Assembly: GCA_013214985.1 (NCBI GenBank)
Contig: JABSRY010000187.1
Span: forward strand, 1 to 5,536
Direction: 5' to 3'
Source: Hyphomicrobiales bacterium
GTDB lineage: Bacteria; Pseudomonadota; Alphaproteobacteria; Rhizobiales; OSC116
Length of the DNA stretch: 5,536 nt
Shown here: in pieces, positions 1-5,536 of the stretch
Numbering within the stretch: the stretch's first letter is position 1
Layout: each line of letters opens with the position of its first letter
Translations under genes and position numbers: made by a program
Notes under the pieces: model-generated
The model's database searches: none
Seen by the model: only the letters and a program-made list of their open reading frames with translations
What the model was told of the DNA's origin: nothing

Positions 1-1067
1 TTGCAAGAGATTTAGCTGATTTTTTCTTTATAACCCGAATTGCCGAACGGTTTGACCCACAGGCAAGAAGGCTGCGATTGGTAGAAGTGATTGCCACGCT
101 TAAGAAAGTTTTTGATACCGAGTTAAATTTGCGTTTTGAAGCGGCCTCTATTGCCGAAATGGCCGAGAAAATAGAGCAGCATGAAGACATTCACTTTATC
201 ATTCCGAATGTGAACTGGAATTTGACCGCCAACAATATTTTAACCACCGATTGGATTGATGGCACACCATTATCTGACTTAGAAGCCGTAAAGGCCTTAA
301 ATATTGATATGCCCAAACTGGCAACTGAAATTGTAACTTGTTTTTTAAAGCAAGCATTAGAATTTGGGTTTTTTCATGCCGATATGCACCCTGGTAATAT
401 CTTTATTAAAGAGGATGGGCAAATTGCACTGGTTGATTTTGGCATTATGAACCGTCTGTCAAAAGATGAACGCCGTGTATTGGCAGAAATATTATATGGC
501 TTTGCAACAGGCGATTATTTGCATAATGCAAAAGTACATTTTGCAGCGGGCTATGTGCCGAGCCACCATAGCGTAGAAGATTTTGCTTTAGCCTTGCGGG
601 TTATAGGCGAAACGATGAAGGGTAAGCCTGCCGAAGAAGTATCTATGGGCGGTTTACTGGGTCAATTATTGCAAACCACCGAAGATTTTGAAATGCAAAC
701 CCAATTGCAGTTGGTTATGTTGCAAAAAAACCTAGTGATTGTTGAGGGGGTTGCGCGGATGATTGACCCAAAATTTGATATGTTTAAGATATTTGAACCT
801 TTGCTTGGTGCGTGGCTCAAAAAGACTTTGGGCATAGAAGCCAAAGCAAAAGATGGCATAGAAGCATTGGTGGAACTGGCAGGGCATTTGCCGCAAATAC
901 CGACCTATGTGGAACGTATGATGCGCAGTATCGAGCAGTTAGAGAAAATTGCCAAGTCTGACGCTGTTATGGCCGAAAGTGCAAAATCGTCGCGTCGGCA
1001 CAGCCGCATACAGACTGGCCTTTTATTTGTGGTGGTCGGGGCATTAATTGCGGTTATGTTTGGTTAG
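1..1067 (+). CDS. ubiB: UbiB, ubiquinone biosynthesis ABC1/ADCK-family kinase-like protein (5' truncated by window edge)
   Basis: UbiB is a membrane-associated atypical protein-kinase-like ATPase of the ABC1/ADCK/COQ8 family, needed for aerobic ubiquinone synthesis. The open frame has no stop back to base 3, and residues before the TTG at 78 already fit the family (ARDLADFFF..., then P-QARRLRLVEV). The TTG is therefore internal and the true start lies left of the window. About 354 residues are visible; by comparison with E. coli UbiB roughly 180 N-terminal residues, including the KxGQ region, are missing. Visible-residue landmarks are ELNLRFEAA at about 40-48, catalytic loop HADMHPGN at 125-132, metal-binding VDFG at 144-147, the family C-terminal block MLQKNLVIVEGVARMIDP at about 239-256, and a hydrophobic anchor at about 337-353 ending in the terminal glycine. 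The gene is convergent with trkH, 13 bases apart. Family identity is very secure; the kinase substrate of the family is not settled. Confidence 0.95.
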   Translation, partial: ARDLADFFFITRIAERFDPQARRLRLVEVIATLKKVFDTELNLRFEAASIAEMAEKIEQHEDIHFIIPNVNWNLTANNILTTDWIDGTPLSDLEAVKALNIDMPKLATEIVTCFLKQALEFGFFHADMHPGNIFIKEDGQIALVDFGIMNRLSKDERRVLAEILYGFATGDYLHNAKVHFAAGYVPSHHSVEDFALALRVIGETMKGKPAEEVSMGGLLGQLLQTTEDFEMQTQLQLVMLQKNLVIVEGVARMIDPKFDMFKIFEPLLGAWLKKTLGIEAKAKDGIEALVELAGHLPQIPTYVERMMRSIEQLEKIAKSDAVMAESAKSSRRHSRIQTGLLFVVVGALIAVMFG

Positions 1068-1080
1068 ATTATGCGCAAAT

Positions 1081-2526
1081 TTAATATTTCCAAAATTTGG
1101 GTGTCAGTAAAACTAGAATTGTAAAAATTTCTAAGCGACCTAATAACATTGTACCGCTTAAAACCCATTTTGCGGCATCTGATAAGGGTGCAAAATTGCC
1201 AGAGGGGCCGATGATTGGCCCTAGGCCAGGCCCTACATTTGAGATGGTTGTCGCGGCGGCTGAAATGGCGGTAACATCGTCTAAACCCAATAGGCTTAAA
1301 ATAAGTGCGATAACCCCAAAACTAAAAATGAAAACCACAAAAAACCCCAATACGGAGGCTGAAACCTTATCGTCTATTTTATGGCCATTATAGCGCGGGA
1401 TAAACACGCCATTGGGATGCAGCATATGGGCGATATGCACTTTCATATTTTGAAAAATAACTTGGAAACGGAAAATTTTAATACCGCAGCTGGTAGAGCC
1501 CGCACAGCCACCAACAAACATAATGAAAAAGAAAAACGCACTGGCAAAGACGCCCCATAAGGTATAATCGCTAGTGGCATAGCCTGTGCCAGTCATAATA
1601 GAGGTGACATTAAAGGCGCTAAAGCGGATAACCTCTTCAATGTCTTTATTGCCCTGAGAAAACTGATAAACTGACATGATGGTGATGAACACCAATAATG
1701 AGGTTAAGAACCAACGCACCTGTGTATCTTTATACAATAACCAACGGTTGCCACTTATATATTGGGCATATAATAAAAACGGCAATGATGCCAAAATCAT
1801 AAACACGATGCCAACATATTCTATCGCAGGGTTGTTGAAAAACCCGATTGAGGCATCGTGATTTGCCATGCCACCTGTTGCAATGGTGGTTAAGCTATGC
1901 ACGACCGCATCAAACAAATCCATCCCGCATAACAGGTAGGCTACGAAGCATAAAAAGGTAAGCGCTAAATATATTTGGGTGATTGATTTTGAAATTTCGG
2001 CAATTCGGGGCGCGACGCCGTTTACATTATCGGTGAATTCCATGCGGAAAAGCTGCATACCACCAATTTGCAGCATGGGCGAAATAGCCACCGCCATTAC
2101 CAAAATACCAATACCGCCTAACCATTGTAAAATACCGCGCCATAGTAAAATGCCAGGTGCGGTAATATCCAACCCAATGATAATGGTTGCGCCAGTTGTG
2201 GTTATGCCAGACATGGCTTCAAAATAGGCATCGGTAAAGCTGGTATTCTCGGCGCTGAACATAAATGGTAGTGCGCCAAAAAATGGCAAAATAATCCAAA
2301 CCGCCGCAACCAGCACAAAGGCTTCACGCACCCGCAAATTTGCTTCGCTACCCCAACCTGAAAACACCAAACTGCCACCAATGAATATAGTGATAAATGA
2401 CGCGCTAAAAAACACGACCCAATCATCATTATTTTCTAAAAGATCGACAATTGCGGGCAGTAGCATCATGAGGCCAAGCATGGTGCAGAATAAACCAACT
2501 ATTAATAAAAGGGGACGTAAATGCAA
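1081..2526 (-). CDS. trkH: Trk-type potassium uptake transporter, membrane subunit TrkH
   Basis: This 481-residue integral membrane protein belongs to the TrkH/KtrB superfamily and imports K+ across the inner membrane, normally with the cytoplasmic NAD-binding regulator TrkA, which is not in this window. All four pore-loop filter segments are visible: TTTGAT (109-114), TIATGGMA (214-221), MTGTGYA (311-317) and ISNVGPGLG (428-436). The family block GCAGSTSCGIKIFR is at 340-353 and the C-terminal GRLEIFTILVLLTPKFW at 463-479. Hydrophobic helices alternate throughout and the length is normal. The start is taken as TTG at 2526-2524. An in-frame TGA lies two codons upstream, no ATG lies between, the first membrane segment begins right after it, and an AAGG sits 8 bases upstream. 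The gene follows metZ by 48 bases on the same strand, so cotranscription is possible. Confidence 0.95.
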   Translation of the reverse strand: MHLRPLLLIVGLFCTMLGLMMLLPAIVDLLENNDDWVVFFSASFITIFIGGSLVFSGWGSEANLRVREAFVLVAAVWIILPFFGALPFMFSAENTSFTDAYFEAMSGITTTGATIIIGLDITAPGILLWRGILQWLGGIGILVMAVAISPMLQIGGMQLFRMEFTDNVNGVAPRIAEISKSITQIYLALTFLCFVAYLLCGMDLFDAVVHSLTTIATGGMANHDASIGFFNNPAIEYVGIVFMILASLPFLLYAQYISGNRWLLYKDTQVRWFLTSLLVFITIMSVYQFSQGNKDIEEVIRFSAFNVTSIMTGTGYATSDYTLWGVFASAFFFFIMFVGGCAGSTSCGIKIFRFQVIFQNMKVHIAHMLHPNGVFIPRYNGHKIDDKVSASVLGFFVVFIFSFGVIALILSLLGLDDVTAISAAATTISNVGPGLGPIIGPSGNFAPLSDAAKWVLSGTMLLGRLEIFTILVLLTPKFWKY

Positions 2527-2534
2527 TATTCAAG

Positions 2535-2538
2535 CCTT
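2535..2538 (-). promoter_or_regulatory. Ribosome binding site supporting the TTG start of trkH
   Basis: Read on the minus strand, AAGG lies 8 bases before the TTG at 2526-2524. It decides the start, since the next in-frame ATG (residue 16) would fall inside the first membrane helix. Confidence 0.55.
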
Positions 2539-2574
2539 GAAATTAATATAACAGAGTTACATTTAGCAGGTGAA

Positions 2575-3768
2575 TCACAAGCGGGCAAGTGCTTGGTCAA
2601 TATCTCCAATTAAATCATCGACACTTTCTAACCCAACATTAAGTCTTAATAGGCCTGATGTAATGCCAAGCTCTTGCCTGAAATCTTCATCCAAACGTTG
2701 GTGGGTTGTGGTGGCGGGGTGGCAAATTAGGCTTTTTGTATCGCCTAAATTATTGCTATAAAGCACCAGATCTAGCGCATCGCAAAATTTAAAAGCTTGT
2801 TCTTGACCGCCGGCTATTTCGATAGCCAACATGTTACCACCGCCAGACATTTGGGTTTTTGCCAGTTCGATTTGCGGATGGCTTTCATGCATTGGGTAAA
2901 GCATTTTAGAAATATGTTTATGGCCATGTAAGAAATCAGCAAGTTTAGCCGCGTTGCGGCTTTGTTGTTGAACTCGCAGATCTAACGTTTCTAAACCTTT
3001 AAGCATAAGCCACGCATTAAACGGCGAGGCACTTGGCCCTGTTTGGCGAATATAGGTTAGAATTTGGTCGGCTATTTCTTCATCATTGCATAAAACTGCG
3101 CCTGCCATAGCGCGGCCCTGACCATCTATTAATTTTGTCGCGCTATAAAATACAATATCGGCACCCAACTCGAACGGCTGCTGCAATATAGAAGTTGCAA
3201 ATACATTATCAACAATCAGAATAATGCCATTTTCTTTGCAGATTTGCGAAACGGCTTTTATATCGACCAATTCAATACCTGGATTGGTTGGGCTTTCTAG
3301 TAAAAACACTTTAGTGTTGGGGCGAACGGCATCTTTCCATGCTTGGATATATCTGCCATCTACAATGGTAGATGCGACGCCAAACCGTGGTAATAACTCA
3401 TCGGCAATATATAAGTTAGAGCCAAACATTGCCCGCCCTGCTACAATATGATCGCCTGCTTTTAAAATAGCAAAAAGCGATGTATTGGCTGCGGCCATGC
3501 CTGTGGCGGTTGCGTAGCAATAAGCTGCACCATCGAGCATTGCCAAACGGTCTTCAAACATTTTTGTGGTTGGGTTGCCAAAGCGGGTGTAAATAAAGCC
3601 TTCTGCGTCGCCAGCAAAACGCTGGGCGGCGATGGATGCGCTTTCATAGGTGTAGCCGCTATTCATAAAAATAGCTTCGGATGTTTCACCAAATTGGGAG
3701 CGTTTTGTACCGCCATGAATTAGATTGGTTTGGGCGCTATATTGTTTTGTATGTTTTATATCACTCAT
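2575..3768 (-). CDS. metZ: O-succinylhomoserine sulfhydrylase MetZ (PLP-dependent)
   Basis: This 397-residue cytosolic enzyme of the Cys/Met-metabolism PLP family (fold type I) makes homocysteine directly from O-succinylhomoserine and sulfide in methionine synthesis. Visible landmarks are the phosphate-contacting YTRFGNPT (60-67), LESPTNP (157-163), the pyridine-nitrogen aspartate in VDN (D187), the Schiff-base lysine K212 in YSATKLIDGQGRAMAGAV, and the substrate-end block SNNLGDTKSLICHPATTTH (338-356). The TKxIDGQGR version of the lysine motif favours MetZ over cystathionine gamma-synthase, cystathionine gamma-lyase or MetY-type O-acetylhomoserine enzymes, as does the SAM-II riboswitch upstream. 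Acyl-donor choice (succinyl or acetyl) cannot be proved from sequence. ATG 3768-3766 is preceded by AAGAGA about 5 bases upstream. The gene is divergent from dcd and followed by trkH. Confidence 0.93.
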   Translation of the reverse strand: MSDIKHTKQYSAQTNLIHGGTKRSQFGETSEAIFMNSGYTYESASIAAQRFAGDAEGFIYTRFGNPTTKMFEDRLAMLDGAAYCYATATGMAAANTSLFAILKAGDHIVAGRAMFGSNLYIADELLPRFGVASTIVDGRYIQAWKDAVRPNTKVFLLESPTNPGIELVDIKAVSQICKENGIILIVDNVFATSILQQPFELGADIVFYSATKLIDGQGRAMAGAVLCNDEEIADQILTYIRQTGPSASPFNAWLMLKGLETLDLRVQQQSRNAAKLADFLHGHKHISKMLYPMHESHPQIELAKTQMSGGGNMLAIEIAGGQEQAFKFCDALDLVLYSNNLGDTKSLICHPATTTHQRLDEDFRQELGITSGLLRLNVGLESVDDLIGDIDQALARL

Positions 3769-3773
3769 TATAG

Positions 3774-3779
3774 TCTCTT
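3774..3779 (-). promoter_or_regulatory. metZ ribosome binding site, potentially hidden in a hairpin
   Basis: AAGAGA on the minus strand lies 5 bases before the metZ ATG. The first five bases (3779-3775) are perfectly complementary to CTCTT at 3790-3786, across a 6-base loop, so the site can be masked. Confidence 0.55.
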
Positions 3780-3837
3780 ATTTTTAAGAGTGTGGGGCAC
3801 TCCAACCTTAAATTACGGTCGGGCACGTGCCTAGACC
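3775..3837 (-). promoter_or_regulatory. Probable expression platform of the metZ SAM-II riboswitch
   Basis: Between the aptamer and the metZ ATG the minus strand can form several alternative stems. CCGACC (3822-3817) pairs with GGTTGG (3807-3802), one G-U included. This can be flanked by GGCAC (3831-3827) with GTGCC (3800-3796). GAGTG (3802-3798) pairs with CACTC (3792-3788) over a 5-base loop. CTCTT (3790-3786) pairs with AAGAG (3779-3775) over the ribosome binding site. GGTC at the aptamer 3' end (3837-3834) can instead pair with GACC (3820-3817). Several are mutually exclusive. No long T-run follows any stem, so I infer control of translation rather than an intrinsic terminator. The pairings are seen in the sequence; the switching is inferred. 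Confidence 0.45.
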
Positions 3838-3898
3838 TTTTAGCGTTATGTTTAGATTTGTAAAAACCTTGGTGGCGCAAGCAGTCGCAAATTCCACC
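3836..3898 (-). ncRNA. SAM-II (metA-motif) riboswitch aptamer upstream of metZ, with an extra hairpin
   Basis: SAM-II is an S-adenosylmethionine-binding pseudoknot riboswitch found mainly in alphaproteobacteria ahead of methionine genes such as metA and metZ. On the minus strand, stem P1 is GGTGG (3898-3894) with CCACC (3875-3871). The enclosed loop holds the family-like AATTTGC and, before the 3' strand, GCTTGCGCCACC. Downstream is the hallmark GCTAAAAGG (3844-3836). Possible pseudoknot pairings are GCG (3888-3886) with CGC (3845-3843), or GACT (3886-3883) with GGTC (3837-3834). The linker between P1 and GCTAAA is 26 bases, about twice what I recall for the family. The excess is a 6-bp hairpin at 3869-3854. 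The motif match comes from memory of the consensus, not a covariance-model search. Confidence 0.82.
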
Positions 3899-3902
3899 TA
3901 TA

Positions 3903-3936
3903 TGACCGAACTTATACCCTTGTTAGAGTTCGGTCA
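3903..3936. repeat. 10-bp perfect inverted repeat, operator-like, over the metZ promoter
   Basis: TGACCGAACT (3903-3912) and AGTTCGGTCA (3927-3936) are exact reverse complements with a 14-base spacer. A related half-site, TTGGTCA, follows at 3946-3952. The repeat covers the candidate metZ -35 and -10 boxes and ends just before the riboswitch, so it looks more like a regulator binding site than a terminator. No T-run follows on either strand. The regulator is unknown. Confidence 0.6.
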
Positions 3937-3937
3937 A
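3911..3937 (-). promoter_or_regulatory. Candidate sigma-70-like promoter of metZ
   Basis: On the minus strand, TTGACC (3937-3932) and TATAAG (3916-3911) are 15 bases apart, slightly short of the ideal 17. The predicted transcription start, near 3904-3900, falls a few bases before stem P1 of the riboswitch at 3898, which is where the leader RNA should begin. That positional agreement is the main support. Confidence 0.45.
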
Positions 3938-3985
3938 CTTTAATATTGGTCAAAATGCTAAAGTGTGTTAGGCACGTTTAAAAGC

Positions 3986-3991
3986 TATAAT
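3986..3991 (+). promoter_or_regulatory. Candidate -10 box of the dcd promoter
   Basis: A perfect TATAAT lies 27 bases before the dcd ATG, giving a short leader of about 20 bases. No good -35 hexamer sits 16-18 bases upstream (the place is occupied by GTGTGT/TGTGTT), so the promoter may be weak or activator-assisted. Confidence 0.45.
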
Positions 3992-4005
3992 TGATGCAAT
4001 TGTTT

Positions 4006-4011
4006 AAAGGG
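4006..4011 (+). promoter_or_regulatory. Ribosome binding site of dcd, favouring the first of two ATGs
   Basis: AAAGGG is 7 bases before the ATG at 4019 but 13 before the in-frame ATG at 4025, so the first ATG is the better start. Confidence 0.65.
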
Positions 4012-4018
4012 AATTATT

Positions 4019-5167
4019 ATGAATATGGGCGATAATATTCAACTACCTCATGCAACTGGCATTTTACCTGCCCACGCAATTAGAGCATTAATTAACGATG
4101 GCAGAATTGTTTTAGACAAACCACTTGATGATGACCAAGTGCAACCCGCATCGCTCGATTTGCGGTTGGGCAATATTGCTTATCGAGTGCAAGCCAGCTT
4201 TTTGCCTGGCATTGATAAATCGGTCGATCAGCGGCTAGAAGAATTATCGCTGCATAAAGTTGACCTTAGCGAGGGGGCGGTGCTTGAGACCAATTGTGTT
4301 TATATTGTGCCCTTACTTGAAAGCGTTAAGCTTGCTAAAAACATTTCGGCGATGACCAACCCCAAAAGTTCGACGGGGCGTATTGATGTATTTACCCGGG
4401 TGATTACAGATTTTGGCGAAGAATTTGATAAAATACCCGCTGGTTATTTTGGTGGGCTATATGCCGAAATCAGCCCGAGGACTTTTCCGATTTTAGTACG
4501 TGAAGGCTCGCGGCTTTCGCAAATACGCTTTAGGGTTGGCAATGGGCGGCATAGTGATAATGAATTAAAACGCTTGCATGAAGAATTTAACTTAGTGCAA
4601 TTGCCCCAAAATAGCCGCCTTAAAGTGAATATTGACAATGGTATTGCGCTTCGGGTGGATTTAAAGGGCAGCGTGGTTGAAGGCCATGGCGGTAAAAAAT
4701 TAATTGGCTATAGAGCCAAGCGCCATGCGGGTTTAATTGACGTCGACAAACGCGCGGCATTGCCGATTGAAAAATTTTGGGAACCTATATATGCGACTGA
4801 AACCAACAGTTTGATTTTAGACCCTGACCAATTTTATATATTGGCCTCTAAAGAAGCCATACATATTCCGCCCCATTACGCTGCCGAAATGGTGCCTTAT
4901 AACACGTTGGTTGGTGAGTTTAGAGTGCATTATGCAGGCTTTTTTGACCCAGGCTTTGGGCATGATCAGGCGGGCGGCAGTGGCGCAAAAGGTGTGCTAG
5001 AAGTACGCAGCCACGATGTGCCGTTTATTTTAGAAGATGGGCAGATTATTGGGCGCTTAGTGTTTGAGCGTTTAACTGACACACCCGTTGAGCTATATGG
5101 GCAATTATCGGGCAGCAATTATCAGGCACAGGGTTTGAAATTGTCTAAACATTTTATAAATGGCTAA
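4019..5167 (+). CDS. dcd: 2'-deoxycytidine 5'-triphosphate deaminase, long alphaproteobacterial DCD type
   Basis: The predicted 382-residue cytosolic enzyme deaminates dCTP to dUTP, feeding dTMP synthesis through dUTPase. It is about twice the length of E. coli Dcd and reads as two dUTPase-fold halves. The N-terminal half has QPASLDLRLGN (42-52), then NPKSSTGR (114-121), which aligns with RSSLAR of E. coli Dcd, and AEISPR with E150. Thus S117, R121 and E150 would correspond to the catalytic Ser111, Arg115 and Glu138. The C-terminal half repeats the layout: VPYNTLVGEFRVHYAGFFDPGFG (292-314), then VLEVRSHDVPFILEDGQIIGRLVFERL (326-352). It lacks the Ser/Arg signature (PYNTLV in its place). It ends in the family-typical SNYQAQGLKLSKHF (366-379). 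The alignment is by eye. The gene is divergent from metZ and convergent with fmt. Family assignment is secure; biochemical activity is inferred. Confidence 0.9.
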   Translation: MNMGDNIQLPHATGILPAHAIRALINDGRIVLDKPLDDDQVQPASLDLRLGNIAYRVQASFLPGIDKSVDQRLEELSLHKVDLSEGAVLETNCVYIVPLLESVKLAKNISAMTNPKSSTGRIDVFTRVITDFGEEFDKIPAGYFGGLYAEISPRTFPILVREGSRLSQIRFRVGNGRHSDNELKRLHEEFNLVQLPQNSRLKVNIDNGIALRVDLKGSVVEGHGGKKLIGYRAKRHAGLIDVDKRAALPIEKFWEPIYATETNSLILDPDQFYILASKEAIHIPPHYAAEMVPYNTLVGEFRVHYAGFFDPGFGHDQAGGSGAKGVLEVRSHDVPFILEDGQIIGRLVFERLTDTPVELYGQLSGSNYQAQGLKLSKHFING

Positions 5168-5176
5168 ATGTTTAGA
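5144..5176. repeat. 11-bp inverted repeat spanning the dcd and fmt stop codons
   Basis: TCTAAACATTT (5144-5154) and AAATGTTTAGA (5166-5176) are perfect reverse complements with an 11-base loop. The stem includes parts of both convergent stop codons (dcd TAA at 5165-5167, fmt TAA at 5174-5172). Only 2 of 11 pairs are G-C and no clear T-run follows, so it would be at best a weak bidirectional terminator or 3'-end stabiliser. Confidence 0.4.
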
Positions 5177-5536
5177 TGAATTTACTGCCTTTGCCGATAA
5201 AGTAGCCGCGCTGAAAATCGGCCACATTACTAATGCTTTTACCCGCGCGTTGTAACCTTACAATACGCAATGCTGCGGTGCCACATGCGATGGTGAGTGC
5301 ATCATCAATGGCTTGCCCTGCATCGCCCGTGCCTGTGGCAAGTTCGGTTTGTAAAATTTTAATGCGGGTTATTTTACCTTCTTTTTCAAATTCGCACCAA
5401 GCACCTGGGAAGGGGGATAGGCCGCGAATATGATTGTGCAATTCTTGTGCGGGCAAGCCCCAATTAATTTTAGCTTCATCTTTAGAGATTTTTTTGGCGT
5501 AAGTTGCGCCTTCTTTAGCTTGCGGAGTTTCGGTAT
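5172..5536 (-). CDS. fmt: Methionyl-tRNA formyltransferase, C-terminal part (5' end beyond window)
   Basis: Fmt formylates initiator Met-tRNA using 10-formyltetrahydrofolate. About 120 C-terminal residues are visible. The frame is open to the right edge: reading leftwards from it, the peptide is TETPQAKEGATYAKKISKDE, then AKINWGLPAQELHNHIRGLSPFPGAWCEF. The TYAxKIxKDExxINW and IRGLSPFPGAW blocks are diagnostic of the linker and the OB-fold C-terminal domain that binds tRNA. They are followed by the usual DALTIACGTAALRIVRLQRAGK and the ending DFQRGYFIGKGSKFI. A TTG at 5456-5454 is internal, not a start. The catalytic N-terminal formyl-transfer domain lies outside the window, so its active-site residues cannot be checked. 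The gene is convergent with dcd, with 4 bases between stop codons. In many bacteria def lies next to fmt; that cannot be seen here. Confidence 0.95.
   Translation of the reverse strand, partial: TETPQAKEGATYAKKISKDEAKINWGLPAQELHNHIRGLSPFPGAWCEFEKEGKITRIKILQTELATGTGDAGQAIDDALTIACGTAALRIVRLQRAGKSISNVADFQRGYFIGKGSKFI

Noticed and set aside
78..80. TTG at 78 as the ubiB start.
   Set aside because: The frame is open to base 3 and the 25 upstream codons encode family-like sequence, so this is an internal leucine codon.
120..128. UbiB has ELN where many ABC1-family proteins have ELD, which first looked like a lost acidic residue.
   Set aside because: As I recall it, E. coli UbiB also reads ELN here, together with the same HADMHPGN loop, so this is normal for the bacterial subfamily.
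1055..1101. Possible terminator between ubiB and trkH (TTTGG/CCAAA arms and AT-rich palindromic bits).
   Set aside because: The arms are only 5 bp with a loop of about 26 bases, and the rest is short AT complementarity expected by chance.
1097..1393. Open frames antisense to trkH, metZ, dcd and fmt, for example at 1097-1393 (+) and 5233-5433 (+).
   Set aside because: They lie wholly within secure genes, have no family-like motifs, and reflect the codon pattern of the opposite strand.
3822..3831. GGCACGTGCC, a 10-bp perfect palindrome that could be a protein-binding site; TAGGCACGT also recurs at 3969-3977 on the opposite strand.
   Set aside because: It lies inside the transcribed leader and both halves take part in plausible RNA stems, so an RNA role explains it. 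The 9-base recurrence alone is too weak for a separate claim.
3903..3936. The inverted repeat as an intrinsic terminator for an upstream transcript.
   Set aside because: Both neighbouring genes are transcribed outwards from this region, no T-run follows either arm, and the repeat sits on the candidate promoter.
5454..5456. TTG on the minus strand as the start of a small separate protein.
   Set aside because: The frame continues to the window edge with diagnostic Fmt residues (TYAKKISKDE), so it is internal to fmt.

Overview
This is an ordinary-looking block of alphaproteobacterial chromosome, moderately AT-rich by eye. It carries five protein genes, two of them cut by the window edges, and one regulatory intergenic region that is the most interesting part. 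The alphaproteobacterial call is an inference from three things: the long tandem-domain type of dCTP deaminase, a MetZ-type O-succinylhomoserine sulfhydrylase, and a SAM-II (metA-motif) riboswitch in front of metZ. The genus cannot be told from this sequence. I see no mobile element, CRISPR array, tRNA, rRNA or phage gene.

Layout. Positions 1-1067 (+) hold the C-terminal two thirds of ubiB (ubiquinone biosynthesis kinase-like protein), whose reading frame runs off the left edge. Positions 2526-1081 (-) hold a Trk-type potassium transporter, trkH, convergent with ubiB and separated from it by 13 bases. Positions 3768-2575 (-) hold metZ, 48 bases upstream of trkH on the same strand, so a metZ-trkH transcript is possible. 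Positions 3769-4018 form a divergent regulatory region. On the minus strand it holds a candidate metZ promoter lying in a 10-bp inverted repeat, a SAM-II riboswitch with an extra hairpin in its linker, and a set of mutually exclusive hairpins around the metZ ribosome binding site. On the plus strand it holds the -10 box and ribosome binding site of the next gene. Positions 4019-5167 (+) hold a dCTP deaminase (DCD family). Positions 5536-5172 (-) hold the C-terminal part of fmt (methionyl-tRNA formyltransferase), convergent with dcd and separated by 4 bases, with an 11-bp inverted repeat over both stop codons.

Functionally these are housekeeping genes: ubiquinone synthesis, potassium uptake, methionine synthesis, pyrimidine deoxynucleotide supply and translation initiation. 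The clearest regulatory logic is SAM feedback on metZ through the riboswitch, possibly layered on transcriptional control at the inverted repeat. No wholly new system is evident. The best leads are the modified SAM-II aptamer, its apparent expression platform and the operator-like repeat.
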